Below, in pieces: positions 35,677-45,548 of a DNA stretch of 64,000 bases. Origin of the DNA: an uncultured Pseudomonadales bacterium (GTDB lineage Bacteria; Pseudomonadota; Gammaproteobacteria; Pseudomonadales; Cellvibrionaceae); assembly GCA_947488935.1 (NCBI GenBank), contig CANLBN010000001.1, forward strand, positions 124,001 through 188,000. Direction: 5' to 3'. Both the position numbers and the translations under genes were made by a program. The notes beneath the pieces are model-generated. The model saw only the letters and a program-made list of their open reading frames with translations. It had not been told where the DNA came from and searched no databases. Each line of letters starts with the position of its first letter. Position 1 is the stretch's first letter.

Positions 35677-38600
35677 TTACGAATACTTCACTAAACCTAA
35701 CTGGTCACTGTATTCATATTTTCCGCCCTCTTTATAAGGGAAGTTTAATTCTCCATAACGGATAGAAACACGTCGCCGACTTATCTCTTGCTCGTGGGCT
35801 ATTTTCTCTATCGATGTCTCAAAATCCCGTTTTAACCACAAGCGCTGATACGCCTCGTGCGGTAAATCTACACGCCGTATGCCAAGTGCTTTTTCACGCA
35901 CTATAGGCCTGCCCTCGACATCTTTTTCGCAAAAAACACAAGTATCGCGCTCTTCGTCCCAGACTAAATAGGCATTGATAGCGAGATGATCTTTTCGGTT
36001 TTTTCTAAAGGGCGTAAATTGTTGTGGCAGTGCCGTCAAAAACCACGGTTCGCGCAAATACCCTTGCAAAGTAGCAGGGCCTACCTGTGTACTGCTATAA
36101 CTGGCTAATAAATCCTTGGTGACTTTATGTTCAAGGTCGGCCAGTTTTTTTGTAGGCTGTAAGTCTTTTTCTTTTGGTTTTTTAATTCTGGGGATGGCAT
36201 CTAGGCACTGAGTAATAGTTTGCTCGTCGACCAGCTTGCACAGGTTATGGCTTGAAAGCTTATATTTACCTGTCTCAAACCCGGGCCATTTGAATGCTTT
36301 ATTGTCGTCTTTATGCCTGCCTTTTATCGCTCGCCAGTTGTATTGCAACAAACTGATATTGGCTAATAAGGTTTTGCCCGCACGGTGTCGGCGTACACGC
36401 CCCGCTAGCTGAACAATCGAGCGGTAAGACGATGGCTCGACAACTGCCCAATCGAAGTCGTGGTCTCGTCCGACTTCTTCAACGGGTGTGGCAACAACAA
36501 TAAAAATAACATGAGCGACTTTTTTACTAGTGCAATGAATAGTATCAAGATGCTCACGAATAATAGTATTAGAAAAGGCTCTGGGCTGTTCGTTTTTGGC
36601 CTCTTTACGCTTGAGCACACTATCTAAATGTTGCTCTTGCTCGTGGCGCATAAGCAGTACTTGCTGGCTGTGATAAGCCATTACGCGAATTTCTGTTAGC
36701 TCGTCACATTTGGCATTGAGCAAATAACGCGTCAGTGCAACACAGGGCTTTATATTGGCTACCCTTACAACACCAAAGGAGACGGTTAATTTAGTTTTAC
36801 TATCAGTAGTATTGTGTTGCTTATGTAGAGAAAAGATATTATTCAATACAATCGTAAAATAAGCCTGTTGCTTACTCGCAATCACCTCGTCTTTATTGTG
36901 ATCACTTTTGTGCTCAGAAAATATAGAATCACACAGCGCAATAGTGGCCTTACGTTTAACGGGTTGTTTATTTAATTGCGTAACACGCTGGCCAATAAAC
37001 TGTTGGTGCTGTTCTCGATAAGCCGTCACCGACTCGCTTATATCCGTTGCAGTGGTATTTGCAAGCTGTGTAGTAAACTCATCGATCCATGCACAGGCAA
37101 TAGTAGAAGAAGCCTCTCGGGTTTTGCTATAAAGCAGCCAACCTTCGCGGTAGCTATTAAAATAACCCTCGGCTAAATCTGGGGGGATCGTCGCCGAAGA
37201 GATCATTACTTTACGGCCCAGCATCCCTGCTAAATGAATTAAACGGCCAATAGCTATGAGATCGTCATCGGTAAAATCATCGATCTCATCTATGACTAAA
37301 TCCGACGACATTAAACGTAGGCTGGGCAATATATAACGGCCACCGCGCTTAGTTTCGGTAGCCCCCATCATGTGATCTATGGTGCAAGCAAGCACCGGAG
37401 CATAAAGGAATTTTCGATCTCGCTCTGTGGTTAATACCGTTGCCAGCCCCTCTTCGGGTATAGAGCAATCGTAGTCAACATCTTCATCGAGCAATGTCTC
37501 CTGCGAAAGCGAACCGCTGTTTTCATAACTGTCTTTTTCTTTGTCTAGGCTTGCTTGCTCGTGTAGCTCCATCACTGCGCGCGAACCAATAAGTACGGCT
37601 AACTCACTATTATCTAAACCCACACGCTGCCGGTATTCATCGCCTGTTTGCAAAGTTAAGGTGCGCAAACCCAGCGCTAAAATAAAACGCAAGCTGTCGC
37701 CATCGTCGGATAAAGCCCGCATCACTTTGGCATTGGCAAAGGTTTTACCGCAACCCGTGCTTGCCATATTCACGACAAAAAAACCTTGGAGTGTTTTATT
37801 AATATCTTTGTATTTTTTAATCGCATCGACGGCTTTATCTTGCCAGCGATATTCCTTCGGGCTCAGTTTTTTGAGTGCGTTAATATCTTTAGCTGGCAAA
37901 GGCTCGGTTTCAAAAGCAGGCAACAGGTGCGCATTGCGTACACCTTGCTTTGCCACACCCACTAAATGTTCGTCGAGCTTTTGTTTTAATGCTTTTGTTT
38001 TACGATCGGTATTGGCAAATAACCCTGTAGTGTCGTCCCACCTTTTGGCGGCATCTTGTGACGAATAATAATGATCCCCCAACATTAGGCACAGGCGTGC
38101 GTGATGCAATACAACACGATAACTATTATTGTTAAAGGCCTCTGCCGCTAGATGCTGGCACGCCAACAAACGTCCAGACCATTTTTTAATCTCTTTTAGC
38201 CATGGCTTTGAATGGCTCATTAAGCCGTTAGGAAAACTAAAACATTGCTCAAGCCTTGCTTGATATTGTTTTTTGTCGTCTTTATTTTCACTGTATGGGT
38301 TTTCATAACCCCATTCTTTTTTAATTAAGGCTAAAACATCGTCGATGGTACTTGTTGGCTCTGCCTTTAAATTAGCGTCATTTAATAAAGGTAGCCTATG
38401 GTGAGAAACGATTAGCCAGTTCACTAATTTAGCAAGTGGAGGCAACTTGGCGAGTGGGCTTTTACACTGCCTAATAGCAATAGTACGCAATGCCTGCTCG
38501 TCTATATGCCCATCGACCAATGCACTTAACCAGCCATCGTCGGTTAATGTGTTAGCCTCTTTTGTATTGAGCTCTATAAATGCATTAAGCAATAAACAGG

Positions 38601-39063
38601 ATACCCACTCGTGCCGAATAGGGTCGCCTTTATAAGCAGATGCGCTATTAGGGTTTAATTTTTCTTGAAATAACTGACTCGCTTTTCCCCAATCGTGAAG
38701 TAGAGCCGAGAGCGCAACCAAGGCTTGAATGAGTGATAGATATTTCCAATCGTTTTCAAGCCCTGTTCTCAAAATATTAGCGCGCGTATTATTGACTGGC
38801 ACTAAGCCTTGCGCATTAAACTTATCTCGCTGGCCGACTATCCAAACTAATTCACTACGGCTGCGCGAGCGTATCCAATGGCAACTAACCGCTGTATTTT
38901 TAGTGGCGGTTTTGCGCAGGGATTTTTTAACAGCGAGCAAGCCCTCTTGGGTAATAACGGTTTGCCATGTATTGCTGCCTATACGATCGGCAAAAGCATC
39001 GAGCACTTTGCGAGTACGCGCTAGCGATTTTTTTTCGCATTGGCTAACAAAGGTAACCATCAT
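35677..39063 (-). CDS. cas3f: Cas2-Cas3 fusion nuclease-helicase (type I-F)
   Basis: Single 1128-aa protein that degrades targeted DNA and also joins Cas1 for spacer acquisition. A Cas2-like domain occupies about 1-95. The HD nuclease domain has H123-D124 in LLHDWGKA. The SF2 helicase has Walker A ASTGCGKT (about 434-441), DEID (592-595), SAT (623-625) and motif VI QLAGRVRRHR near residue 905. A C-terminal domain follows. The fused Cas2 is diagnostic of subtype I-F. Its start overlaps cas1 by 4 bases. Confidence 0.96.
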   Translation of the reverse strand: MMVTFVSQCEKKSLARTRKVLDAFADRIGSNTWQTVITQEGLLAVKKSLRKTATKNTAVSCHWIRSRSRSELVWIVGQRDKFNAQGLVPVNNTRANILRTGLENDWKYLSLIQALVALSALLHDWGKASQLFQEKLNPNSASAYKGDPIRHEWVSCLLLNAFIELNTKEANTLTDDGWLSALVDGHIDEQALRTIAIRQCKSPLAKLPPLAKLVNWLIVSHHRLPLLNDANLKAEPTSTIDDVLALIKKEWGYENPYSENKDDKKQYQARLEQCFSFPNGLMSHSKPWLKEIKKWSGRLLACQHLAAEAFNNNSYRVVLHHARLCLMLGDHYYSSQDAAKRWDDTTGLFANTDRKTKALKQKLDEHLVGVAKQGVRNAHLLPAFETEPLPAKDINALKKLSPKEYRWQDKAVDAIKKYKDINKTLQGFFVVNMASTGCGKTFANAKVMRALSDDGDSLRFILALGLRTLTLQTGDEYRQRVGLDNSELAVLIGSRAVMELHEQASLDKEKDSYENSGSLSQETLLDEDVDYDCSIPEEGLATVLTTERDRKFLYAPVLACTIDHMMGATETKRGGRYILPSLRLMSSDLVIDEIDDFTDDDLIAIGRLIHLAGMLGRKVMISSATIPPDLAEGYFNSYREGWLLYSKTREASSTIACAWIDEFTTQLANTTATDISESVTAYREQHQQFIGQRVTQLNKQPVKRKATIALCDSIFSEHKSDHNKDEVIASKQQAYFTIVLNNIFSLHKQHNTTDSKTKLTVSFGVVRVANIKPCVALTRYLLNAKCDELTEIRVMAYHSQQVLLMRHEQEQHLDSVLKRKEAKNEQPRAFSNTIIREHLDTIHCTSKKVAHVIFIVVATPVEEVGRDHDFDWAVVEPSSYRSIVQLAGRVRRHRAGKTLLANISLLQYNWRAIKGRHKDDNKAFKWPGFETGKYKLSSHNLCKLVDEQTITQCLDAIPRIKKPKEKDLQPTKKLADLEHKVTKDLLASYSSTQVGPATLQGYLREPWFLTALPQQFTPFRKNRKDHLAINAYLVWDEERDTCVFCEKDVEGRPIVREKALGIRRVDLPHEAYQRLWLKRDFETSIEKIAHEQEISRRRVSIRYGELNFPYKEGGKYEYSDQLGLVKYS

Positions 39064-40040
39064 GAGGCACTTAGCCCTGCCGAAAAGTTATTTAACGCGG
39101 CCGCCTTTACTTGGTTAAACATAAAATCCAATGCTTTATTATCGCTAAAGGCTTGTAAGCATTGCTGCCTAAACTCTTGCTCGCTGGCACCTTCTTGCGC
39201 GCAGATAAATGCCCATGGCAGTACTAAGGTATCTTTTATTAAATCGGCCACATCAAAAACTAAAGCGCCACGACGAGTTTTGCCATGCATGACGGCAAAA
39301 CCGTGTGGAATACCAAGCACCCACAATGTGGTCGCCGCTAAGCCATAGGCCAAGTAATTACCGTGGTTTAAAAAAGCATTGGCAGCATCAGTTTGGGCAT
39401 GACTTAAATCGCGCTCGCGAGTAAAGTCTTTATAGTCTGTGTGTTGGGCAGCAAATTTGTAGAGCTGTTTAGTTAATCGTGCTTCGGCTTGCAGTAGCTC
39501 GCCAACGCTAAGAGCAGTGCTAATATTGTCGGTATAGGTGTTTAGGTGGCTTTGTAGCTGTGGAGCACCTGCGCTAAAACCGTAGGCTTGCAGGTCGCGG
39601 TTTTTGCCCCACACCGTTTGCATATAACTTATGCGGGCTTCCTGAAATTGTTTGGCAGTCTCTAGGCGTTTGTCGGCGTCAAACCAAAAGCTCATCCAGC
39701 CTTGCAAGTACTCCGTTGGCCGATACTCACTTTGCGGTGTTAACCACTCGATCTCGTTGGCCATTAATAAAGGCGTACCACCACCCCCACAAAAACCAAC
39801 CAATACCCCAGCCGAGGCCAACATACGCATAGCTGCCTGGGTAATAGACGTACCTGTCCCCAATAGTAAGCAAGTGGTATTAGCAATAGGAATATTCCAA
39901 TACTGGTTTTGCTTTTTTTCTTCGGTTAAGTAGAGAACACGCCCATCTTTTTGCATGACGCGACATTTATCCAAATAATAAATGTTGGCACGCTTAGAAT
40001 GTAAAATGGCTTTTAAATCTGTAGACGACAGATCTGTCAT
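39060..40040 (-). CDS. cas1: CRISPR integrase Cas1 (type I-F)
   Basis: Metal-dependent integrase of 326 aa that inserts new spacers at the leader-repeat junction. Type I-F features are the N-terminal LKAILHSKRANIYYLDKCRVM, VLVGFCGGGGTPL, QAYGFSAG, the Glu/His active-site region around LTKQLYKFAA and LGIPHGFAVMHGKTRRGALVFDVADLIKD. It is the first gene of the cas operon. Its start lies about 295 bp from array 2, so its promoter must share the divergent region with the leader of that array. Confidence 0.96.
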   Translation of the reverse strand: MTDLSSTDLKAILHSKRANIYYLDKCRVMQKDGRVLYLTEEKKQNQYWNIPIANTTCLLLGTGTSITQAAMRMLASAGVLVGFCGGGGTPLLMANEIEWLTPQSEYRPTEYLQGWMSFWFDADKRLETAKQFQEARISYMQTVWGKNRDLQAYGFSAGAPQLQSHLNTYTDNISTALSVGELLQAEARLTKQLYKFAAQHTDYKDFTRERDLSHAQTDAANAFLNHGNYLAYGLAATTLWVLGIPHGFAVMHGKTRRGALVFDVADLIKDTLVLPWAFICAQEGASEQEFRQQCLQAFSDNKALDFMFNQVKAAALNNFSAGLSAS

Positions 40041-40194
40041 GGGGGGTAGCGTCCTTTAATTATTGCCTTCTGTGCGAATCAATCCTATTGATCTTCTTTT
40101 ATAGAGCAATTATTAATCAATAATTGCTCTATAGGGATAAAACATCAATACAGCGATGTTGAGACCCTGAGAGTTCATAATAATTCCAAAACAT

Positions 40195-40334
40195 AACTAA
40201 AAAAACCAAAACTTTTTCTAATTTTAAAAACCTATTAAAATCAGTAACTTACAAAGCCATCAGAATTATTGGGTATTTTCCTTAAAAATAAGCTAAGTGC
40301 CTGTTGTAACTCTCTTTTTAGCCTTTATACTCTA
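40195..40334 (+). promoter_or_regulatory. Leader of CRISPR array 2 with IHF-like site
   Basis: The A+T-rich segment ends TTATACTCTA directly before the first repeat. It is homologous to the array 1 leader. AATCAGTAACTTA at 40239-40251 matches the IHF consensus except for one base (G for A) and lies 84 bases from the repeat, exactly as in array 1. The remaining 40041-40194 must hold the divergent cas1 promoter; I cannot assign its -10 and -35 with confidence. Confidence 0.78.
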
Positions 40335-41263
40335 GTTGACTGCCGTACAGGCAGCTTAGAAAATAAACCTAAAGATTTTTCAGACATGGAAGAAGTTGAC
40401 TGCCGTACAGGCAGCTTAGAAATATGAGCTATTCAAAGTCGGTTTCATGGATTCGTTGACTGCCGTACAGGCAGCTTAGAAATTGTTGATCTGAATTAGA
40501 GCCTCAATCTCGCAGTTGACTGCCGTACAGGCAGCTTAGAAAAATATGTGAAAAATAGCGAAGGTACGGTAGATGTTGACTGCCGTACAGGCAGCTTAGA
40601 AAATTCAGAAGTATTTAAACTTTTATCCCTGATTGTTGACTGCCGTACAGGCAGCTTAGAAACTTGGCTCACGTTATGGCTAAGCAGCCTGAAAGTTGAC
40701 TGCCGTACAGGCAGCTTAGAAAATGGAGACAGTGAGAATGTTAGATCAGCCGACGTTGACTGCCGTACAGGCAGCTTAGAAAACAAGTTATTTATGAGCG
40801 TGTTTATGCTGCCGGTTGACTGCCGTACAGGCAGCTTAGAAACGATAAGTGCAATTCGACAAAATAGGTTAGGTAGTTGACTGCCGTACAGGCAGCTTAG
40901 AAATGATAATGAAATGTGGTCTACACGTTTTCTTAGTTGACTGCCGTACAGGCAGCTTAGAAAAAGAGCAGACCAATGTTAAGCGATAGAACTATGTTGA
41001 CTGCCGTACAGGCAGCTTAGAAACCTAGCCGCTTAATTGCGGCTTTTGGGGTAGAGTTGACTGCCGTACAGGCAGCTTAGAAAATTTACTAGTTCGGGAG
41101 AACAATATGATTTTAGTTGACTGCCGTACAGGCAGCTTAGAAAATGATAAGAGACCCTGCTATGCAGCAGAGTCTGTTGACTGCCGTACAGGCAGCTTAG
41201 AAAGTAAGCACATTTTAATATTTGGGGAATGATATGTTGACTGCCGTACAGGCAGCTTACAGG
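40335..41263 (+). CRISPR. CRISPR array 2, type I-F, plus strand
   Basis: Sixteen 28-base repeats read GTTGACTGCCGTAC...TTAGAAA. They start at 40335, 40395, 40455, 40515, 40575, 40635, 40695, 40755, 40815, 40876, 40936, 40996, 41056, 41116, 41176 and 41236. There are fifteen spacers of 32 bases (one of 33). The last repeat is altered over its final bases (ends CTTACAGG), marking the leader-distal end. The repeat differs from that of array 1 at two positions (G for C at base 4, T for C at base 12), neither of which disrupts the CTGCC/GGCAG stem. Array 2 is divergent from the cas operon. Confidence 0.97.
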
Positions 41264-41355
41264 TAGGAAAATAACTATTTATCAATACAGCAAACGCAAA
41301 GAATGATCCGCTTCTGGTATAGTTGCGAAGAAGAAGATTATTTACCTATTGATAG

Positions 41356-41658
41356 ATGTATAAGGCTTTACTGTTGAAATACTGTATTTTTTTATTCCCT
41401 CTGTTTATTTTAAGTGCCTGCACAAGCTCGAAGTGGGTAACGGAAGATGGCCTTCGGGTCGATAAAAACACGCTAACCAATGCGCTCAATCGATGCGACT
41501 TTGAAAAAAGGCGTAAGGAAGCACTCGCTTACATAGCACAGCTCAACGGAAACCCAATAGGTACGCCAATGGCAGAAGACCCTTCCACACCAGTCAACTC
41601 AAGCGTGGACGAGGATACGATTGAGTGCATGGCTCGCAAGGGCTTTACGCTTTTTTAG
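41356..41658 (+). CDS. Small lipoprotein, hypothetical
   Basis: The 100-aa protein has a lipoprotein signal (hydrophobic core CIFLFPLFILSAC, Cys22 as lipidation site). The mature part is short, charged and has two more Cys (NRCDFEKR and TIECMARKGF), which could form a disulfide. The final CMARKGF resembles the ends of several small envelope lipoproteins. No family is named. It lies between CRISPR array 2 and tkt. Confidence 0.7.
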   Translation: MYKALLLKYCIFLFPLFILSACTSSKWVTEDGLRVDKNTLTNALNRCDFEKRRKEALAYIAQLNGNPIGTPMAEDPSTPVNSSVDEDTIECMARKGFTLF

Positions 41659-41850
41659 CTCTCTCGCTCAGTTTTCTTAATCGCTTTACCATTCATTCTC
41701 GCTGCAAACATTCGACAGCAATACACAACACCGCCCTCTAACACTTGCCGCCTTGGTAAATTTACCCTTTTAACAGTGTTGCCAATCATCCAAATATGCG
41801 AGAATGCGCCTTTTAAAAGCCTCTATTTTTTAACGTTAGGACACTCGTTT

Positions 41851-43854
41851 ATGTCAAACCGCCAAGATCTCGCCAATGCTATACGCGCATTAAGTATGGA
41901 TGCTGTTCAACAAGCCAACTCAGGCCACCCCGGCGCCCCTATGGGTATGGCTGATATAGCCGAGGTTTTATGGAACGACTACTTAGAGCATAACCCTAAC
42001 AACCCTGCATGGCCTGATCGTGACCGCTTTGTACTCTCTAATGGTCACGGCTCTATGCTGATTTACTCATTACTGCATTTGTCTGGCTATGAGCTACCCA
42101 TCGAGGAGCTTAAAAACTTCCGCCAGCTACACTCTAAAACACCGGGTCACCCAGAGTATGGTTATGCACCTGGCATCGAGACAACCACAGGCCCACTTGG
42201 CCAAGGCATTACTAATGCCGTGGGTATGGCAACTGCCGAAAAGGTATTAGCCGCACAATTTAACCGCAAAGGTCACGATATTGTTGATCACTATACCTAC
42301 ACCTTTTTAGGTGATGGCTGCTTGATGGAAGGTATCTCTCACGAGGCTTGTTCTCTTGCAGGCACCTTAGGCCTCGGTAAATTAATTGCCTTTTACGATG
42401 ATAATGGCATCTCTATTGATGGTGAGGTAGAAGGTTGGTTTAGTGACGACACCCCCAAACGTTTTGAAGCTTACGGCTGGCAAGTTATCCCCAATGTTGA
42501 TGGCCACGACAGTGAAGAGATTACAATAGCGATTGAAACCGCCCGTAAAGAATCTGACCGTCCCACATTAATTTGTTGCAAAACCGTTATTGGTTTTGGC
42601 TCGCCAAATAAACAAGGCAAAGAAGATTGCCACGGTGCGCCACTCGGTGCCGATGAAATTGCCCTGACCCGCGAAAAGCTAGGTTGGAGTCACGGAGCCT
42701 TTGAAATACCCAAAGACGTTTATGAAGGCTGGGATGCTAAAGCCAAAGGTGCCGAGCTTGAAAATAGCTGGAACAACCGCTTTGATGAATACGCCAAAGA
42801 CCACCCCGAACTCGCTGCCGAGTTTGACCGCCGCGTTATAAAAGGTGAGCTACCCGCCGACTTTAGCGCTAAAGCCGATGAGTATATTGCCCAGTGCCAA
42901 ACCGATATGGAAAAAGTGGCCTCTCGTAAAGCCTCCCAAAACTGCTTAAATGCCTATGGTCCCTTATTGCCAGAACTGTTAGGTGGCTCTGCCGATTTAG
43001 CCGGCTCCAATCTAACCATTTGGTCGGGTTCTAAGCCCGTAAGCGCGAGCGACGCCAATGGCAATTATCTTTATTACGGTGTGCGCGAATTTGGTATGAG
43101 CGCCATGATGAATGGTATTGCGCTGCATGGTGGTTTTGTTAATTATGGCGCCACCTTTTTAATGTTTATGGAATACGCTCGCAATGCAGTGCGTATGGCA
43201 GCATTAATGGGTAAGCAAAGTATTTTTGTTTACACCCATGACTCTATTGGCCTAGGTGAAGATGGCCCAACCCACCAGCCCGTAGAGCAACTCACCTCGC
43301 TGCGCTCGACACCTAACCTACACACTTGGCGCCCCTGCGATACCGTAGAGTCTGCCGTTAGTTGGAAGTCTGCGATTACTCGACAAAATGGCCCCAGTGC
43401 TTTGATATTTTCTCGCCAAGGGCTTGCACCTATGCCTCGCGATAAAGACCAAGTGGCCAATATAGAGCGCGGTGGTTATGTATTGAGTGACTGTACAGGT
43501 GAGCCTGATTTAATATTAATCGCCACGGGTTCTGAAGTAGAGCTTGCTATGAACGCAGCCGCAAAACTTGTCGAGCAAGGCAAAAATATCCGTGTGGTCT
43601 CTATGCCTTGCGCCGAGATCTTCTCCGCACAGGATGCACAATACAAACAGTCGGTACTGCCCATAGAAGTTGGCGCTCGCATTGCAATCGAGGCCGCTCA
43701 CGAAGACTTTTGGTATAAGTTTGTAGGCCTTGATGGGCGCATTATAGGCATGAATAGCTTTGGTGAATCGGCACCCATTAGTGATTTAATGACACACTTT
43801 GGATTCACCGTAGAGAATATACTCGCCGCTGCTGACGAGCTCTTGGCCGACTAA
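41851..43854 (+). CDS. tkt: Transketolase
   Basis: Thiamine-diphosphate enzyme of the pentose phosphate pathway, 667 aa from ATG 41851 ([27 protein letters not shown] split by family motif). The longer reading from 41776 adds 25 residues not found in the family. TTAGGA lies upstream of the chosen ATG. ThDP-binding [13 protein letters not shown] and the substrate-binding TGPLGQG and [16 protein letters not shown] motifs are present. It starts a cluster tkt-epd-pgk-fba that links pentose phosphates, erythrose-4-phosphate (vitamin B6) and glycolysis. Confidence 0.96.
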   Translation: MSNRQDLANAIRALSMDAVQQANSGHPGAPMGMADIAEVLWNDYLEHNPNNPAWPDRDRFVLSNGHGSMLIYSLLHLSGYELPIEELKNFRQLHSKTPGHPEYGYAPGIETTTGPLGQGITNAVGMATAEKVLAAQFNRKGHDIVDHYTYTFLGDGCLMEGISHEACSLAGTLGLGKLIAFYDDNGISIDGEVEGWFSDDTPKRFEAYGWQVIPNVDGHDSEEITIAIETARKESDRPTLICCKTVIGFGSPNKQGKEDCHGAPLGADEIALTREKLGWSHGAFEIPKDVYEGWDAKAKGAELENSWNNRFDEYAKDHPELAAEFDRRVIKGELPADFSAKADEYIAQCQTDMEKVASRKASQNCLNAYGPLLPELLGGSADLAGSNLTIWSGSKPVSASDANGNYLYYGVREFGMSAMMNGIALHGGFVNYGATFLMFMEYARNAVRMAALMGKQSIFVYTHDSIGLGEDGPTHQPVEQLTSLRSTPNLHTWRPCDTVESAVSWKSAITRQNGPSALIFSRQGLAPMPRDKDQVANIERGGYVLSDCTGEPDLILIATGSEVELAMNAAAKLVEQGKNIRVVSMPCAEIFSAQDAQYKQSVLPIEVGARIAIEAAHEDFWYKFVGLDGRIIGMNSFGESAPISDLMTHFGFTVENILAAADELLAD

Positions 43855-43870
43855 ATAATTAGCTTAAATG

Positions 43871-43910
43871 ACTGCCTAACTGTAATAAGTAGGCAGTTGT
43901 TGTTTTGTTG
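43871..43910 (+). terminator. Probable rho-independent terminator after tkt
   Basis: ACTGCCTA (43871-43878) pairs with TAGGCAGT (43890-43897) over 8 bp with an 11-base loop, followed by a T-rich tail (TTGTTGTTTTGTTG). It lies 16 bp after the tkt stop and 45 bp before epd, so it would partly separate tkt expression from the downstream genes. Confidence 0.6.
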
Positions 43911-43954
43911 TCGCTAATTGCCTTTACACCTTTAAACCAACAATAATAACGCTT

Positions 43955-44998
43955 ATGCCAATCAATATTGCTATCAATGGTTACGGTCGTATTGGCCGCT
44001 GTGTGTTACGAGCTCTGTTTGAATCTGGGCGACAAGATAGTATCAATATTGTTGCTATTAATGAGCTTGCCGATGCTAAGACTATTGCCCATCTAACTAA
44101 ATACGATTCCACACACGGAACATTTTTAGGCAATGTGGCACTCAATGAGCAGTGTTTATCTATCAATCAAACAGATATTCGCTTGTTTCACGAAGAGAGC
44201 ATAGAGCACCTACCTTGGGGACAACTTAAGGTCGATTTAGTACTGGAGTGTACTGGCTCCTTTAGCGACCGCCAAACAGCTATGCAGCATATTAATGCCG
44301 GCGCCAAGCGCGTATTGTTTTCTCAACCTGCAGAAAGCGATGTTGATGCGACGATTATTTTTGGCATTAACGAAGGTTCGCTAAAACCTGAACACAGGAT
44401 TATTTCGAGTGCCTCTTGCACCACTAATTGTATTGTTCCTGTTATTGATGCCCTCGATAAAAAAGTCGGTGTCGAAAGCGGCGTGATAACTACGATTCAC
44501 TCCGCCATGAATGACCAACCCGTTATTGATGCCTATCACGATACAGACTTACGCAAAACCCGCTCTGCCGTGCAATCGATTATCCCTGTCGATACCGGCC
44601 TTGCTCGCGGTATTGAGCGTATATTACCCGGCCTTACAGGACGATTTCAGGCACAGGCGATGCGCGTACCTACGGTTAATGTCTCGGCTATCGATTTATC
44701 GGTTGTGGTCAACCAAACCGTCGACAGCACCACTATTAATAACATACTGTGCTCGGCTGCTAAGGACATGCCTCACATATTGGGCTTTACTAATGAGCCT
44801 TTAGCCTCCTGCGACTTTAATCATGACGCTCGCTCTGGCATTATTGACGCTAGTCAAACACGCGTTGCAGGCAAGAATTTAGTGAAAGTGTTGACGTGGT
44901 TTGATAACGAATGGGGATTTGCTAATCGCATGCTAGATGTTGTTAGCAAAGTACACGCATTAGATACTCACAAAGAGCTAAGCCATGAAAAAATATAA
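43955..44998 (+). CDS. epd: D-erythrose-4-phosphate dehydrogenase (Epd)
   Basis: GapA-like NAD enzyme of 347 aa. The Rossmann start [19 protein letters not shown] and the catalytic Cys in [13 protein letters not shown] are clear. The segment [24 protein letters not shown] is the Epd form rather than the GAPDH form, and [18 protein letters not shown] follows. It oxidises erythrose-4-phosphate to 4-phosphoerythronate for pyridoxal phosphate synthesis. Position between tkt and pgk is the usual one in gammaproteobacteria. Its end overlaps the next gene by 14 bases. Confidence 0.92.
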   Translation: MPINIAINGYGRIGRCVLRALFESGRQDSINIVAINELADAKTIAHLTKYDSTHGTFLGNVALNEQCLSINQTDIRLFHEESIEHLPWGQLKVDLVLECTGSFSDRQTAMQHINAGAKRVLFSQPAESDVDATIIFGINEGSLKPEHRIISSASCTTNCIVPVIDALDKKVGVESGVITTIHSAMNDQPVIDAYHDTDLRKTRSAVQSIIPVDTGLARGIERILPGLTGRFQAQAMRVPTVNVSAIDLSVVVNQTVDSTTINNILCSAAKDMPHILGFTNEPLASCDFNHDARSGIIDASQTRVAGKNLVKVLTWFDNEWGFANRMLDVVSKVHALDTHKELSHEKI

Positions 44999-45497
44999 TA
45001 TTGTTATTGCTGGCCTTATCTTATTCGCCGTTAGTAGCTTTACACACGCTGCTGGGGAGATTTATCGCTATAAAAACTCCGAGGGCAATACGGTTTATTC
45101 CGATAGAAAACCCGATACCGAGTTCGACGTTATTAAAGGCGCAAGCAAGAAACCAGCAACATCAGATAGTACGCCAGAAGCCACCGAACAAACCGACACA
45201 CCTAGCCGCACCGTCGAAGAGGTCAATAAGCTTACCGACACACTCAAAACAGACATAGATGCCCTATACACAGAGCTTGTTAATACCAATAGCGAAACTC
45301 GCGGTAGTGTCGTCGTCAACTTTACTATTGCTCAGGCGGGTAATGTTAGCCATTGCTCAGAGGACGAGTCCGAGATGCAGGGCGCTAAGTTTGACGGGTC
45401 TATCTGCGAAAAAATCAAAGGCTTGGAGTTTGGAGAAATAGAAAACCCAGACCCGACTCGGTTAACCTTTACTTACAATTTTGGAGCAGGCAGCTAA
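44985..45497 (+). CDS. Exported DUF4124-type protein with AgmX/PglI-like C-terminal part
   Basis: The 170-aa protein has a signal peptide ([20 protein letters not shown], cleavage near THA-AG). The DUF4124 pattern follows: [20 protein letters not shown] Thr/Pro/Glu-rich linker leads to a C-terminal [18 protein letters not shown]...LEFGEI...LTFTYNF domain resembling the AgmX/PglI C-terminal module. It is translationally coupled to epd by a 14-base overlap, an unusual partner for a glycolytic operon. Probably an envelope protein; function unknown. Confidence 0.75.
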   Translation: MKKYNIVIAGLILFAVSSFTHAAGEIYRYKNSEGNTVYSDRKPDTEFDVIKGASKKPATSDSTPEATEQTDTPSRTVEEVNKLTDTLKTDIDALYTELVNTNSETRGSVVVNFTIAQAGNVSHCSEDESEMQGAKFDGSICEKIKGLEFGEIENPDPTRLTFTYNFGAGS

Positions 45498-45548
45498 GCC
45501 CCTCATTAGTAATTTATTAAATATAATACTGCACCACTAGGATTAATT

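Noticed and set aside
34366..39063. Large apparent overlap frames (e.g. 33370-33612, 36405-36620, 38729-39118)
   Set aside because: They are shadows inside csy2, cas2-3 and cas1, which are fully supported by family motifs.
40496..40880. Open reading frames on both strands through CRISPR array 2
   Set aside because: Same 60-bp periodicity effect; the repeated VDCRTGSLE and FSKLPVRQST peptides are the repeat read in two strands.
41776..41850. 25-residue N-terminal extension of transketolase
   Set aside because: Not present in the family, and the internal ATG at 41851 has a better ribosome-binding site and gives the standard N-terminus.
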